NCBI GenBank assembly: GCA_023397505.1 | Contig: JAEWUC010000002.1 | Coordinates: 248,001-312,000 of the forward strand | Reading direction: 5' to 3' | Origin: Bacteroidota bacterium | GTDB taxonomy: Bacteria > Bacteroidota > Ignavibacteria > Ignavibacteriales > Melioribacteraceae | DNA length: 64,000 nucleotides | Shown: piece after piece, positions 8,532-16,745 of the stretch | How the letters are laid out: each line of letters starts with the position of its first letter | Position numbering within the stretch: position 1 is the stretch's first letter | Translations under genes and position numbers: made by a program | The notes under the pieces: generated by a model | Database searches by the model: none | Told to the model about the DNA's origin: nothing | The model's input: only the letters and a program-made list of their open reading frames with translations

Positions 8532-9830
8532 ATGAAAACTCATCATAAAATTATAAATGGAGATAGTAGATGTATGACTGAATTATCTGATAATTCAGTT
8601 CATTTAGCAATAACTTCTCCACCTTATTGGCAATTAAAGGATTATGGTACGGAAAATCAGATCGGATTTCATGATAGCTATGAAAATTATATTAATAATT
8701 TAAACTTAGTGTGGAAAGAGTGCTATAGAACTCTTCATGATGGTTGTAGGTTATGTATAAATATTGGTGACCAATTTGCAAGAGCAGTATATTATGGTCG
8801 TTATAAGGTTATTCCTATTCGCGAAGAAATTATTAAATTCTGCGAGAATATTGGATTTGACTATATGGGCGCGGTTATCTGGCAAAAAGTAACAACTTCA
8901 AACACAACGGGTGGTGGCGTTCAAATGGGTTCATATCCTTTTCCAAGAAACGGTATTTTGAAACTTGATTATGAATTTATTCTAATTTTTAAAAAATTGG
9001 GTGATGCACCAAAGCCAACAAAAGAACAAAAAGAACTTTCCAAAATGACAGCCGAGGAATGGAATACCTATTTTGCAGGGCATTGGAACTTTGCTGGTGC
9101 AAGACAAAATAAACACATTGCTATGTTTCCTGAAGAACTGCCAAATAGGCTAATAAAAATGTTCTCATTTGTTGGTGAAAATATTCTTGACCCATTTTTA
9201 GGTAGTGGCACAACTGCATTGGCAGCTAAAAATTTAGATAGGAATTCTATTGGTTTTGAAATCAATCATGAATTTATTCCATTCATAATGGAAAAATTGG
9301 GAGTTAACCAAAAGGATTTGGATGGAACTTCTTATGATTTTACAGTTCAAAATAAATCTAATATTGACTTTGAAAAAGAGATAAATAAATTGCCGTATAT
9401 CTTCAAAGACCCGCATACTTTGGACAAGAAAATTGATATTAAAAAATTGCAGTTCGGTTCAAGAATTGATAATAACAGTTTAACCAAGCGAGAAGAACTT
9501 TTTACTGTGAAAGAAATCATTAGCCCTGAACTAATTAAACTTAGTAATGATTTAACAGTAAAACTAATAGGTGTAAAAGAAAACCCAGATGTAAATGGAA
9601 AAGCAACTTCATTTTTATTAGAGAAAACAAAGGGTAAAAGAGTGTTTCTGAAATATGATAATGTAAAGTATGATAATCAGAATAATCTCCTTTGTTATTT
9701 ATATTTGGAGAATAAAACTTTTATAAATGCTCATTTAGTAAAAAATGGTTTAGTAAATATTGACGTTAATTCAGATTACAAATACCTTAAAAAATTTAAA
9801 ACTCTTTTACCCAATCAAATTGAAAAATAG
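8532..9830 (+). CDS. Type II DNA methyltransferase (beta class) with SNase-like C-terminal domain
   Basis: 432 residues. The N-terminal 250 residues are an amino-methyltransferase: catalytic motif IV TSPPYW (28-33) comes before the SAM-binding motif I DPFLGSGTT (220-228), the beta-class order; an SPPY box is common in N4-cytosine and some N6-adenine enzymes. After a linker, residues about 330-430 resemble the staphylococcal-nuclease fold (TVKLIGVKE, then FLLEKTKGKRVFLKYD, then LLCYLYLENKTFINAHLVKNGL). The SNase catalytic residues are not conserved: the positions of Arg35, Glu43 and Arg87 read Lys, Asn/Pro and Asn, so this part probably binds DNA or protein rather than cutting. It precedes an MjaI-like endonuclease gene by 71 bases and protects host DNA from it. 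Confidence 0.85.
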   Translation: MKTHHKIINGDSRCMTELSDNSVHLAITSPPYWQLKDYGTENQIGFHDSYENYINNLNLVWKECYRTLHDGCRLCINIGDQFARAVYYGRYKVIPIREEIIKFCENIGFDYMGAVIWQKVTTSNTTGGGVQMGSYPFPRNGILKLDYEFILIFKKLGDAPKPTKEQKELSKMTAEEWNTYFAGHWNFAGARQNKHIAMFPEELPNRLIKMFSFVGENILDPFLGSGTTALAAKNLDRNSIGFEINHEFIPFIMEKLGVNQKDLDGTSYDFTVQNKSNIDFEKEINKLPYIFKDPHTLDKKIDIKKLQFGSRIDNNSLTKREELFTVKEIISPELIKLSNDLTVKLIGVKENPDVNGKATSFLLEKTKGKRVFLKYDNVKYDNQNNLLCYLYLENKTFINAHLVKNGLVNIDVNSDYKYLKKFKTLLPNQIEK

Positions 9831-9901
9831 TTACTAATTAATAAACAACGAAGAGAATTTGTATTATCCAAGTTTTACAAATATTCAATAGGTGGATAGC
9901 T

Positions 9902-10606
9902 ATGGAAAAAGAATGGATTGTTGGTAAAGAAGGGGAAAATTTAAAATTCAAAAGAGAGACACTTCTAAATTATGGAATGAATAGATGGGGATTAAACAAG
10001 GCATATAGCGTAGGTTCAACCTCAGAACTAATTAGGGCTTGTGCACCAACAAAATACGAAGAATGGGAAGAGTTTTATTTTGCCAAAGCTACGCAAAAGA
10101 AAAAAGATGGTTTAAAAATTACACGGGATTATATCAATGGACTTGGTCAGACACTTTATATCAAATTATCTGAAGTAGTTCAAAATGAATTATTATCTAT
10201 AACAGAAGAAGAATGCATTGATTATGCTTATAATCTGGTACTTAATAGAACATATGAAGGATATAAAACAGAAATTGAGACTATTTACGGCCAACTAGAA
10301 ACATTAGTCGAAAGGAAAATTGAACCTGCACCAGATAATTGGGATAGAACCTACAATGTTGATTTCTTTATACAAATCAATGACAAATTTATAGGAATTC
10401 AAATCAAGCCGATTGCTTCTGGCAAGGCACTAAACCAATACCAATGGATAGAAATGCACAAAGTCAATCACATAAAATTCGAAAAAGAATTTAGTGGTAA
10501 AGTGTTCTTCGTTTATTCAACAAAAACATCATCAGGGAAAAAGATTATATATAATACGGAAATTGTTGAGCAAATAAGACAAGAAATTATCCGATTGAAT
10601 AGTTGA
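9902..10606 (+). CDS. MjaI-like type II restriction endonuclease
   Basis: 234 residues resembling the MjaI restriction endonuclease family (RE_MjaI). A PD-(D/E)XK-type core is visible near the C terminus: Asp154 in YNVDFFIQIND followed by Gln167-x-Lys169 in IGIQIKP, the Q-x-K form of the motif. The N-terminal part with SELIRACAPTKYEEWEEFYF fits the family opening. It follows the methyltransferase by 71 bases and starts after AGGTGG. MjaI itself cuts CTAG, and its partner methylates cytosine N4; the same specificity here is inference. The pair forms a compact restriction-modification unit without a controller gene, a typical laterally acquired island. Confidence 0.72.
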   Translation: MEKEWIVGKEGENLKFKRETLLNYGMNRWGLNKAYSVGSTSELIRACAPTKYEEWEEFYFAKATQKKKDGLKITRDYINGLGQTLYIKLSEVVQNELLSITEEECIDYAYNLVLNRTYEGYKTEIETIYGQLETLVERKIEPAPDNWDRTYNVDFFIQINDKFIGIQIKPIASGKALNQYQWIEMHKVNHIKFEKEFSGKVFFVYSTKTSSGKKIIYNTEIVEQIRQEIIRLNS

Positions 10607-10660
10607 ACAAGGACTACTTATTGTTTAAATATGTCGTTGGAGCCCACCGAATGAAGTTAT

Positions 10661-10685
10661 TCGAGGTTTACAAAATGTTCCTCGA
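10661..10685. repeat. Inverted repeat downstream of the endonuclease gene
   Basis: TCGAGG (10661-10666) and CCTCGA (10680-10685) are separated by 13 bases; a T-rich stretch follows about 20 bases later. It could be a weak terminator of the restriction-modification pair. Confidence 0.3.
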
Positions 10686-10772
10686 CTTTAAAACCAACTG
10701 AAAGCTTTTTTTCATTTCTTTAAAAAGAATCTTTAATTTGCGCTATACACATAATTCGAAAAGAGAAAACTA

Positions 10773-12392
10773 ATGCTCAACTATATCTGGCTTGCACTTA
10801 TTGCTTTAGGCATTGCGGTTGCAATAACAATCGACATCTCTGACCAAACTCAAAACAAATATCGGAATGATGAAATATTAGGAATTACAATTTCTAAAGA
10901 TCGAGCAGGAAAGAATGAAACAAAGTTTTCCGGTGATGCCGAAATTAAAGTTGATGGAAAGACTTTCTCGGAATTTTATGATTCAAAATACCAAACTGAA
11001 GTAAGAGAGAAAATAAAAATTTCTTTTAATGAAGAAGAGAAGAAATATTCATTTTATCTAATCGTAAATGAAAACTCGCCCAAGATTTGGAAAGAAATGG
11101 CAAAAGTTTCCGGCAGAGAAAATGACTTAACCGGTAAAATATTTCTAAAAGAAAAAATTGACAGCACAACATATTCAGCCGGGATGCAGTTGGAAAACAT
11201 TTCTTTTGCGAGGATGAAGGAAGTAACTAGCGCAACAATCGATTATGCATCCAAAGCCACGGAGATTGCACTCGGTTTAATCGGTATTATGGCATTGTGG
11301 CTCGGTATTATGAAAATTGCCGAACAGGCAGGATTAATTACTATAATTGCAAAAAGTGTAAAACCGATAACAAAATTTTTATTTCCAGATGTTCCCCAAG
11401 ATCACCCTGCAATCGGCTCGATAATAATGAATATTTCAGCGAATATGCTGGGTTTAGGAAATGCCGCAACTCCATTCGGATTAAAAGCAATGGAAGAACT
11501 AGATAAAATAAATCCGCAGAAGGGAACAGCTTCAAACGCAATGTGTACTTTTCTTGCAATCAATACTGCAGGTTTAACTTTAATTCCCGCTACCGCAATT
11601 GCAATCCGTGCGGCTTCCGGCAGCAGCGACCCTGCGATAATTATCGGCACTTCTTTTTTCGGCGCTTTATGCGCAACAACAGTCGGCATAACAGCTGCAA
11701 AAACTTTCGAAAAATTCCCGATGTCATTCAAAGATTTTATTCAACATATAAAATCGGGATGGAGATTTTTTGCAATTCTTTTCGCAATTGCTGCTTCAAT
11801 AATAATACTTTCAGCAACGGGAGTTTTTTCTTCATTAAATATTTCCGGAACAGAATCTATAAAATCTGTTATACAAATAATTTCGATAATGGCGATACCA
11901 TTAATTATACTTGTTTTTATTTCATTTGGTATAATTAAAAAAGTCAAGATATACGAAGTGTTTGTTGAAGGCGCGAAGGAAGGCTTTAATATCGCCGTTC
12001 GTATTATTCCGTTTCTCGTTGCAATGCTTGTTGGTATCGGAATTTTTAGAGCGGGAGGAGCGATGGAATTTCTAACGATAATAATTTCTCCACTAACAAA
12101 TTTAATAGGATTTCCCGCCGAAGCATTGCCGATGGCTTTAATGCGTCCGCTTTCCGGCAGCGGCTCGCTCGGCATCATGTCGGAAATTATGAGTGTTCAC
12201 GGTCCCGATTCGTTTATTGGAATTTTAGTTTCAACAATAATGGGAAGTACCGAAACAACATTTTACGTACTCGCACTTTATTTCGGTTCGGTTAATATTT
12301 CTAAAATGCGTCATGCGGTTGCAGCGGGAGTTCTTGCAGACATAGCCGGAATACTTGCTGCTCTTTTTATTGTGGGATTAATATTCGGCTAA
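10773..12392 (+). CDS. SpmA-SpmB fusion membrane protein (Gate/nucleoside-recognition domains)
   Basis: 539 residues. Both halves of the spore-maturation pair are in one chain: the SpmA-like half (about 165-345) contains NISANMLGLGNAATPFGL, and the SpmB-like half (about 360-539) contains RIIPFLVAMLVGIGIFRAGG and RPLSGSGSLGIMSE. Each carries a Gate (nucleoside recognition) domain with several membrane helices. The N terminus has one membrane segment (about 4-20) and then a soluble stretch of some 120 residues before the first Gate domain. Such fusions occur in non-sporulating Bacteroidota and are thought to be transporters of unknown substrate. It is followed after one base by the hydroxyacid dehydrogenase gene, so the two are co-translated. 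Confidence 0.85.
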   Translation: MLNYIWLALIALGIAVAITIDISDQTQNKYRNDEILGITISKDRAGKNETKFSGDAEIKVDGKTFSEFYDSKYQTEVREKIKISFNEEEKKYSFYLIVNENSPKIWKEMAKVSGRENDLTGKIFLKEKIDSTTYSAGMQLENISFARMKEVTSATIDYASKATEIALGLIGIMALWLGIMKIAEQAGLITIIAKSVKPITKFLFPDVPQDHPAIGSIIMNISANMLGLGNAATPFGLKAMEELDKINPQKGTASNAMCTFLAINTAGLTLIPATAIAIRAASGSSDPAIIIGTSFFGALCATTVGITAAKTFEKFPMSFKDFIQHIKSGWRFFAILFAIAASIIILSATGVFSSLNISGTESIKSVIQIISIMAIPLIILVFISFGIIKKVKIYEVFVEGAKEGFNIAVRIIPFLVAMLVGIGIFRAGGAMEFLTIIISPLTNLIGFPAEALPMALMRPLSGSGSLGIMSEIMSVHGPDSFIGILVSTIMGSTETTFYVLALYFGSVNISKMRHAVAAGVLADIAGILAALFIVGLIFG

Positions 12393-12393
12393 A

Positions 12394-13347
12394 ATGAAAA
12401 AAGTTTTTATAACATATAAACTTCCAGGCAAACCTGAATTATTCCTGAGGAAAAAAGGTTTTCATGTTTCCGTCCATTCTAAAAATGAAAATATTTCTAA
12501 AGAAGAATTGATTGAGAAAGTAAAAGATGCGGATGCACTAATTTCTCTTTTATCAAACAAAATTGATAAAGAAATTATTGATGCACTTCCTAAATTAAAA
12601 ATTATCGCAAACTGCGCAGTTGGTTTTAACAATATTGATGTTGAGTATGCACGATCTAAAAATATTATTGTTACAAATACTCCTGATATTTTAACAGATG
12701 CAACCGCAGATATAACCGTTGGTTTGGTGCTCGCGTGTGCACGCCGCTTTTATGAAGCCGAAAAAATGATGCGCGAAAGAAAATTTACCGGCTGGAAACC
12801 GGGCTTGCTTTTGGGTATGGAATTGAAAGAAAAAACTTTTGGTTTGATTGGCGCAGGAAGGATAGGACAGGCAGTTGCAAAAAGAATGAAAGCGTTCGGT
12901 ACAGAAATTATATATTTCAACAATAGCAGGAAAACAGAATTTGAAAATGAAACCGGGGCTAAAAAAGTTTCGTTAAATAATCTTTTAAAGAACTCGGATA
13001 TTATTTCAATTCATCTTCCGTTAAACACAACTACTTTTCATTTTCTTAATAAAGAAAACTTAGGGCAAGTAAAGAAAGCTTCCATATTAATAAATACTGC
13101 CCGCGGTGAAGTTATCGATGAAAAATTTTTAATAAAATTGTTAAAGCAGAAAAAAATATTTGCCGCCGGGTTTGACGTTTATGAAGGCGAACCGAAAGTA
13201 AATCCTGAATTGCTTAAGCTTGAAAATGTATATTTGCTTCCGCACATCGGAAGTGCAACAATTGAAACGCGTTCAGCCATGTCCATCCTTTGTGTAAAAA
13301 ATATTGTTAAAGTACTTAAAGGTAAACCGCCGATTACGCCTGTTTAA
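12394..13347 (+). CDS. D-2-hydroxyacid dehydrogenase, glyoxylate/hydroxypyruvate reductase type
   Basis: 317 residues, usual for D-isomer 2-hydroxyacid dehydrogenases. The NAD(P)-binding site reads GAGRIG (153-158), with the family residues Arg237 (NTARGEVIDE), a Glu near 266 (VYEGEP) and His284 (LPHIGSA) forming the catalytic set. The pattern is closest to glyoxylate reductase / D-glycerate dehydrogenase (GyaR-like), reducing glyoxylate to glycolate or hydroxypyruvate to glycerate. It lies between the SpmAB fusion and alanine dehydrogenase; alanine-glyoxylate metabolism would link the two enzymes, but that is inference. Confidence 0.82.
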   Translation: MKKVFITYKLPGKPELFLRKKGFHVSVHSKNENISKEELIEKVKDADALISLLSNKIDKEIIDALPKLKIIANCAVGFNNIDVEYARSKNIIVTNTPDILTDATADITVGLVLACARRFYEAEKMMRERKFTGWKPGLLLGMELKEKTFGLIGAGRIGQAVAKRMKAFGTEIIYFNNSRKTEFENETGAKKVSLNNLLKNSDIISIHLPLNTTTFHFLNKENLGQVKKASILINTARGEVIDEKFLIKLLKQKKIFAAGFDVYEGEPKVNPELLKLENVYLLPHIGSATIETRSAMSILCVKNIVKVLKGKPPITPV

Positions 13348-13410
13348 GTTTAATTGTTTGATAGTGCGGGTTTTAATAACTATTTTTCGTCAAAAATTAA
13401 TGTGGACTTT

Positions 13411-14532
13411 ATGCGAATCGGTATTCCCAAAGAAGTTTTCCGCGAAGAAAAGAGAGTTGCACTTGTACCCGCCGGAGTTGATGCGCTTGTAAAAGCCGGA
13501 CACACTGTTTTTATTGAATCAAATGCCGGGCTGGATAGTCATTTTACTGACGACCTTTACCGCACTGTTGGAGCTAATATTATATATAGTGCCGAAGAGG
13601 TTTTTCAAAGATCAGAAATGATTGTGAAGGTTGCTCCTTTAAATGAACAGGAAATCGATCTGCTTCAGGACGAACAAATTGTTTTTTCATTTCATTATCT
13701 CGCAGTCGGTAAAAAGAATATTCTTGAAAAACTTTTACGGAAAAAAATCACCGCAATCGCATATGAGTTGATTGAAAAAGATGATCAACTACCTGTACTT
13801 CAATCGATGAGTGAGATTGCCGGGCAGCTTGCTGTTCAAGCGGGTGAAAGATTTTTAAGCAGCGATTTTCCAAACAGCCGCGGTGTCTTGATGGGAGGAA
13901 TTCCTGGGGTTGCACCCGCTGCCGTTGTAATTGTCGGCGCAGGAGTTGTCGGCTACAACGCTGCATATGCTGCTTATTCACGAGGTGCTCATATAATTGT
14001 TCTTGATACAGACTTGCAAAAGTTGAGAAGAATAAATACTCAGATATCTAAAAACATTACCACAGTAGCAGCGAATAATTATACGATTGCCCGCGGCGTT
14101 AAATTTGCCGATTTATTAATTGGAGCCATTCAAATAAAAGCTGAAAAAACTCCGCATATTGTTTCAGAAGAAGTTGTTAAAAGTATGAAGAAAGGTTCTG
14201 TGATTGTTGATGTTTCTATTGACCAGGGCGGATGCATTGAAACAAGCAGACCTACAACACATTCCGACCCGGTTTTTAGTCTTCACGGAGTAATTCATTA
14301 TTGTGTACCGAACATGCCTGCACTCGTTTCGCGCACTGCAAGTTATGGACTTAATAATGCATCTCTCGAATATATAATGGATATTTCTGAAAACGGTTTA
14401 ACCAGGGCATTATTAGGAAACAGCGGACTTTCAAAAGGTGTTTGTACATTCAACGGATTTTGTTCAAATGAAAATATTGCCGAGGCGTTTAATATCGAAT
14501 ACCGCCGTCTGCATATCTTTTCAAAAAATTAA
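13411..14532 (+). CDS. ald: Alanine dehydrogenase
   Basis: 373 residues, matching the roughly 370 of Ald. It interconverts L-alanine and pyruvate plus ammonia with NAD. The ATG at 13411 gives the canonical opening MRIGIPKE; the longer frame from a TTG at 13354 adds 19 unrelated residues. Substrate residues Arg15 and Lys73 (VKVAP) are present, and the Rossmann site reads VGAGVVGYNAA. The loop that normally reads FTYLHLA is FSFHYLA here, so the catalytic histidine appears displaced by one place (His95). The next gene, a CoA-transferase, starts 12 bases later. A transhydrogenase alpha subunit is excluded by length and the intact C-terminal part. Confidence 0.85.
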   Translation: MRIGIPKEVFREEKRVALVPAGVDALVKAGHTVFIESNAGLDSHFTDDLYRTVGANIIYSAEEVFQRSEMIVKVAPLNEQEIDLLQDEQIVFSFHYLAVGKKNILEKLLRKKITAIAYELIEKDDQLPVLQSMSEIAGQLAVQAGERFLSSDFPNSRGVLMGGIPGVAPAAVVIVGAGVVGYNAAYAAYSRGAHIIVLDTDLQKLRRINTQISKNITTVAANNYTIARGVKFADLLIGAIQIKAEKTPHIVSEEVVKSMKKGSVIVDVSIDQGGCIETSRPTTHSDPVFSLHGVIHYCVPNMPALVSRTASYGLNNASLEYIMDISENGLTRALLGNSGLSKGVCTFNGFCSNENIAEAFNIEYRRLHIFSKN

Positions 14533-14544
14533 TTAGAGATTTTA

Positions 14545-15897
14545 ATGACTCTCGAACAAATTAAAATAGATAAACCGCAAAACGCACCTTGGGTAAAAAA
14601 GTATAACTCAAAAGTTCTGAGTGCCGAAGATGCAGTAAAAATTATTAAAAGCGGTGATAAAATAATTGTACAGCCTGGCTGCGCAGCTCCTTTATTATTA
14701 ATTGATTCGATGGTTAAAAGGAAAGAAGAATTATTTGATGTTGAAATTTACCATATTCTTGTTGTTGGTGATTTGCCGTACATGCGACCAGGTATGGAAA
14801 AACATTTTAAACACAAGGCTTTTTTCATTGGTGCGAATGCTCGTGCAGCCGTAAATGAAGGCAGGGCTGAGTTTATTCCGATTTTTCTTTCCGAAGTTAC
14901 AATGCTTTTTAAACGCGGAGTTATCCAAGCAGATGTTGCATTGATTCATGTTTCACCGCCTGATGAGCACGGCTTTTGCAGCTATGGTATTGATGTAGGA
15001 AATATTAAAACTCCTGCCGAGAAAGCAAAATGCGTAATTGCTCAGGTGAACAAACAGATGCCGCGCGGTCTCGGAAACAGTTTTATTCATGTTAATAAAA
15101 TTGATTTTATTGTTGAGGTCGACGAACCGTTAAAAGAATTGCCTCAAGTTGATCCTGACGCTACTCCTGAAATGTTGGAAGTGTTTGACAAAATCGGTTA
15201 TCATGTTGCCGGAATGATTGAAGACGGTTCAACATTACAAATGGGCATCGGAGCTATACCCGATGCGGTTCTTCGTTACTTGCATGATAAAAAAGATCTC
15301 GGCGTTCATACTGAAATGTTTTCAGACGGGTTGATTGATTTAATCGAAGAGGGTGTTGTTAACGGTGAAAAGAAAACATTGCACACCGGAAAAATTATTG
15401 CGGGTTTCGTTCTCGGAACAAGACGTTCTTTTAATTTTATTGATAACAATCCGATATTTGAATTTCATCCGCAGGAATATGTGAATAATCCTTTTTTGAT
15501 TTCTCAGAACAATAAAATGGTTGCTATCAATTCTGCAATTGAAGTTGATTTAACGGGTCAAGTTTGTGCCGATACGCTTGGTACTAAATTTTTCAGCGGT
15601 ATCGGCGGGCAGGTAGATTTTGTTCGCGGCGCGGCGCATTCGGAAGGAGGTAAACCAATCATTGCTTTACCTTCGGCAACAAAAGATTTGAAATATTCTA
15701 AAATTGTTCCGATGCTTAAACCGGGCGCTGGCGTTGTTACTTCGCGCGGAGATGTTCACTATGTTGCTACCGAATTTGGCGTTGCTTATTTATTCGGTAA
15801 AAGTATTCAAGAAAGAGTTCGTGCTTTAATAAATATAGCTCATCCTGCTTATAGAGATGAGTTAACGGAGTTTGCAAAAAAAACTTATCACATTTAA
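14545..15897 (+). CDS. Acetyl-CoA hydrolase/transferase family CoA-transferase
   Basis: 450 residues of the class I CoA-transferase family that includes 4-hydroxybutyrate CoA-transferase and succinyl-CoA:acetate transferases. The catalytic glutamate that forms the thioester is Glu257 in GVHTEMFSDGL, and the glycine-rich oxyanion loop GIGGQVDFVRGAAHSEGGKP is present. The N-terminal half holds SPPDEHGFCSYG. It moves CoA between acetate (or another carboxylate) and an acyl donor. Placed after alanine dehydrogenase, it would fit amino-acid or organic-acid fermentation with pyruvate and acetate, but the acyl substrate cannot be decided from sequence. Confidence 0.85.
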   Translation: MTLEQIKIDKPQNAPWVKKYNSKVLSAEDAVKIIKSGDKIIVQPGCAAPLLLIDSMVKRKEELFDVEIYHILVVGDLPYMRPGMEKHFKHKAFFIGANARAAVNEGRAEFIPIFLSEVTMLFKRGVIQADVALIHVSPPDEHGFCSYGIDVGNIKTPAEKAKCVIAQVNKQMPRGLGNSFIHVNKIDFIVEVDEPLKELPQVDPDATPEMLEVFDKIGYHVAGMIEDGSTLQMGIGAIPDAVLRYLHDKKDLGVHTEMFSDGLIDLIEEGVVNGEKKTLHTGKIIAGFVLGTRRSFNFIDNNPIFEFHPQEYVNNPFLISQNNKMVAINSAIEVDLTGQVCADTLGTKFFSGIGGQVDFVRGAAHSEGGKPIIALPSATKDLKYSKIVPMLKPGAGVVTSRGDVHYVATEFGVAYLFGKSIQERVRALINIAHPAYRDELTEFAKKTYHI

Positions 15898-15908
15898 TCT
15901 GAGTTTTA

Positions 15909-16598
15909 ATGGTTGCTGTTATTGGCGATGTTCATGGGTGCTACCATACTTTGGTAGATTTATTTAAAAGAATCATAGACGGTTATTCGAATATTCCTGT
16001 CTATTCTGTCGGAGATATGGTTGACCGTGGAAATTTTAGCTGCGAAGTAATGGATTTTATTATCGCTAATAATATTCAAATGACGCCGGGTAATCACGAT
16101 TATATGTTTTATCATTTCTTTAAGGACCCAACGAGCATTTTTGCAAAATCATGGTTTTTCAACGGAAGCGAACCGACTTTAGAATCTTACGAAAACAGGC
16201 AAGCATCGATGTTTGAGCATATTGATTTTATAAAGAATGCGTCTTTGTATTTCAATTTACCGGATTGTTTTATTTCACACGCCGGTGTATCGAATGTTTA
16301 TAATAAATTTTTGCCGGAAAATTTTAAGGAGAATCTAGATATTCTTGATCCTTACATAAGAAACGATTTGCGTACTGACCGGGGAATTTTGTGGACGCGC
16401 GATCCGCTGTTGAATTTGGGTAAACTGCAAATTGTAGGGCATACAAAACAGCAGGAGATAACATTGATAGAAGATGCAAACGCTGTATATATTGACACCG
16501 GTGCTTGTGTCGGCAACAAACTTAGCGCAATCATCGTGCACGAAAGCCAGATTATTGAAACTATTGAAGTGAAGACTCACCTTAATGATATCATATAA
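15909..16598 (+). CDS. Calcineurin-like serine/threonine or Ap4A phosphatase
   Basis: 229 residues. The metallophosphoesterase signature is complete: GDVHGC (residues 6-11), GDMVDRG, GNHDYM and C-terminal GHTK. The compact form with DVHGCY and GDxVDRG is that of the PPP-type bacterial phosphatases such as PrpE/ApaH and PrpA, which act on phosphoproteins or dinucleoside polyphosphates. It begins 11 bases after the CoA-transferase stop, so it is the last member of that operon. The physiological substrate is unknown. Confidence 0.82.
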   Translation: MVAVIGDVHGCYHTLVDLFKRIIDGYSNIPVYSVGDMVDRGNFSCEVMDFIIANNIQMTPGNHDYMFYHFFKDPTSIFAKSWFFNGSEPTLESYENRQASMFEHIDFIKNASLYFNLPDCFISHAGVSNVYNKFLPENFKENLDILDPYIRNDLRTDRGILWTRDPLLNLGKLQIVGHTKQQEITLIEDANAVYIDTGACVGNKLSAIIVHESQIIETIEVKTHLNDII

Positions 16599-16745
16599 AA
16601 AATTACCCTTTTTTATTATAAAAATGAATTGCATAAGATTTATTTTTTAGTGATTTTTGCTTTGAAAATTTAAGGAGGTCCTATAGTTACACTTTACGTT
16701 TTATGAACAACATGAAGGTTTACCATTTCTCCTGAACATAAAAAT

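Noticed and set aside
8532..10606. Avoidance of CTAG as proof of the R-M specificity
   Set aside because: CTAG occurs several times in the window (for example near 3991 and 4117), and it is rare in many genomes anyway, so casual counts say nothing firm.
11402..12178. Minus-strand and alternative-frame open frames inside the SpmAB fusion
   Set aside because: They are low-quality translations rich in Ile/Ala/Pro or Asn/Cys with no start signals, and are explained by the real gene's composition.
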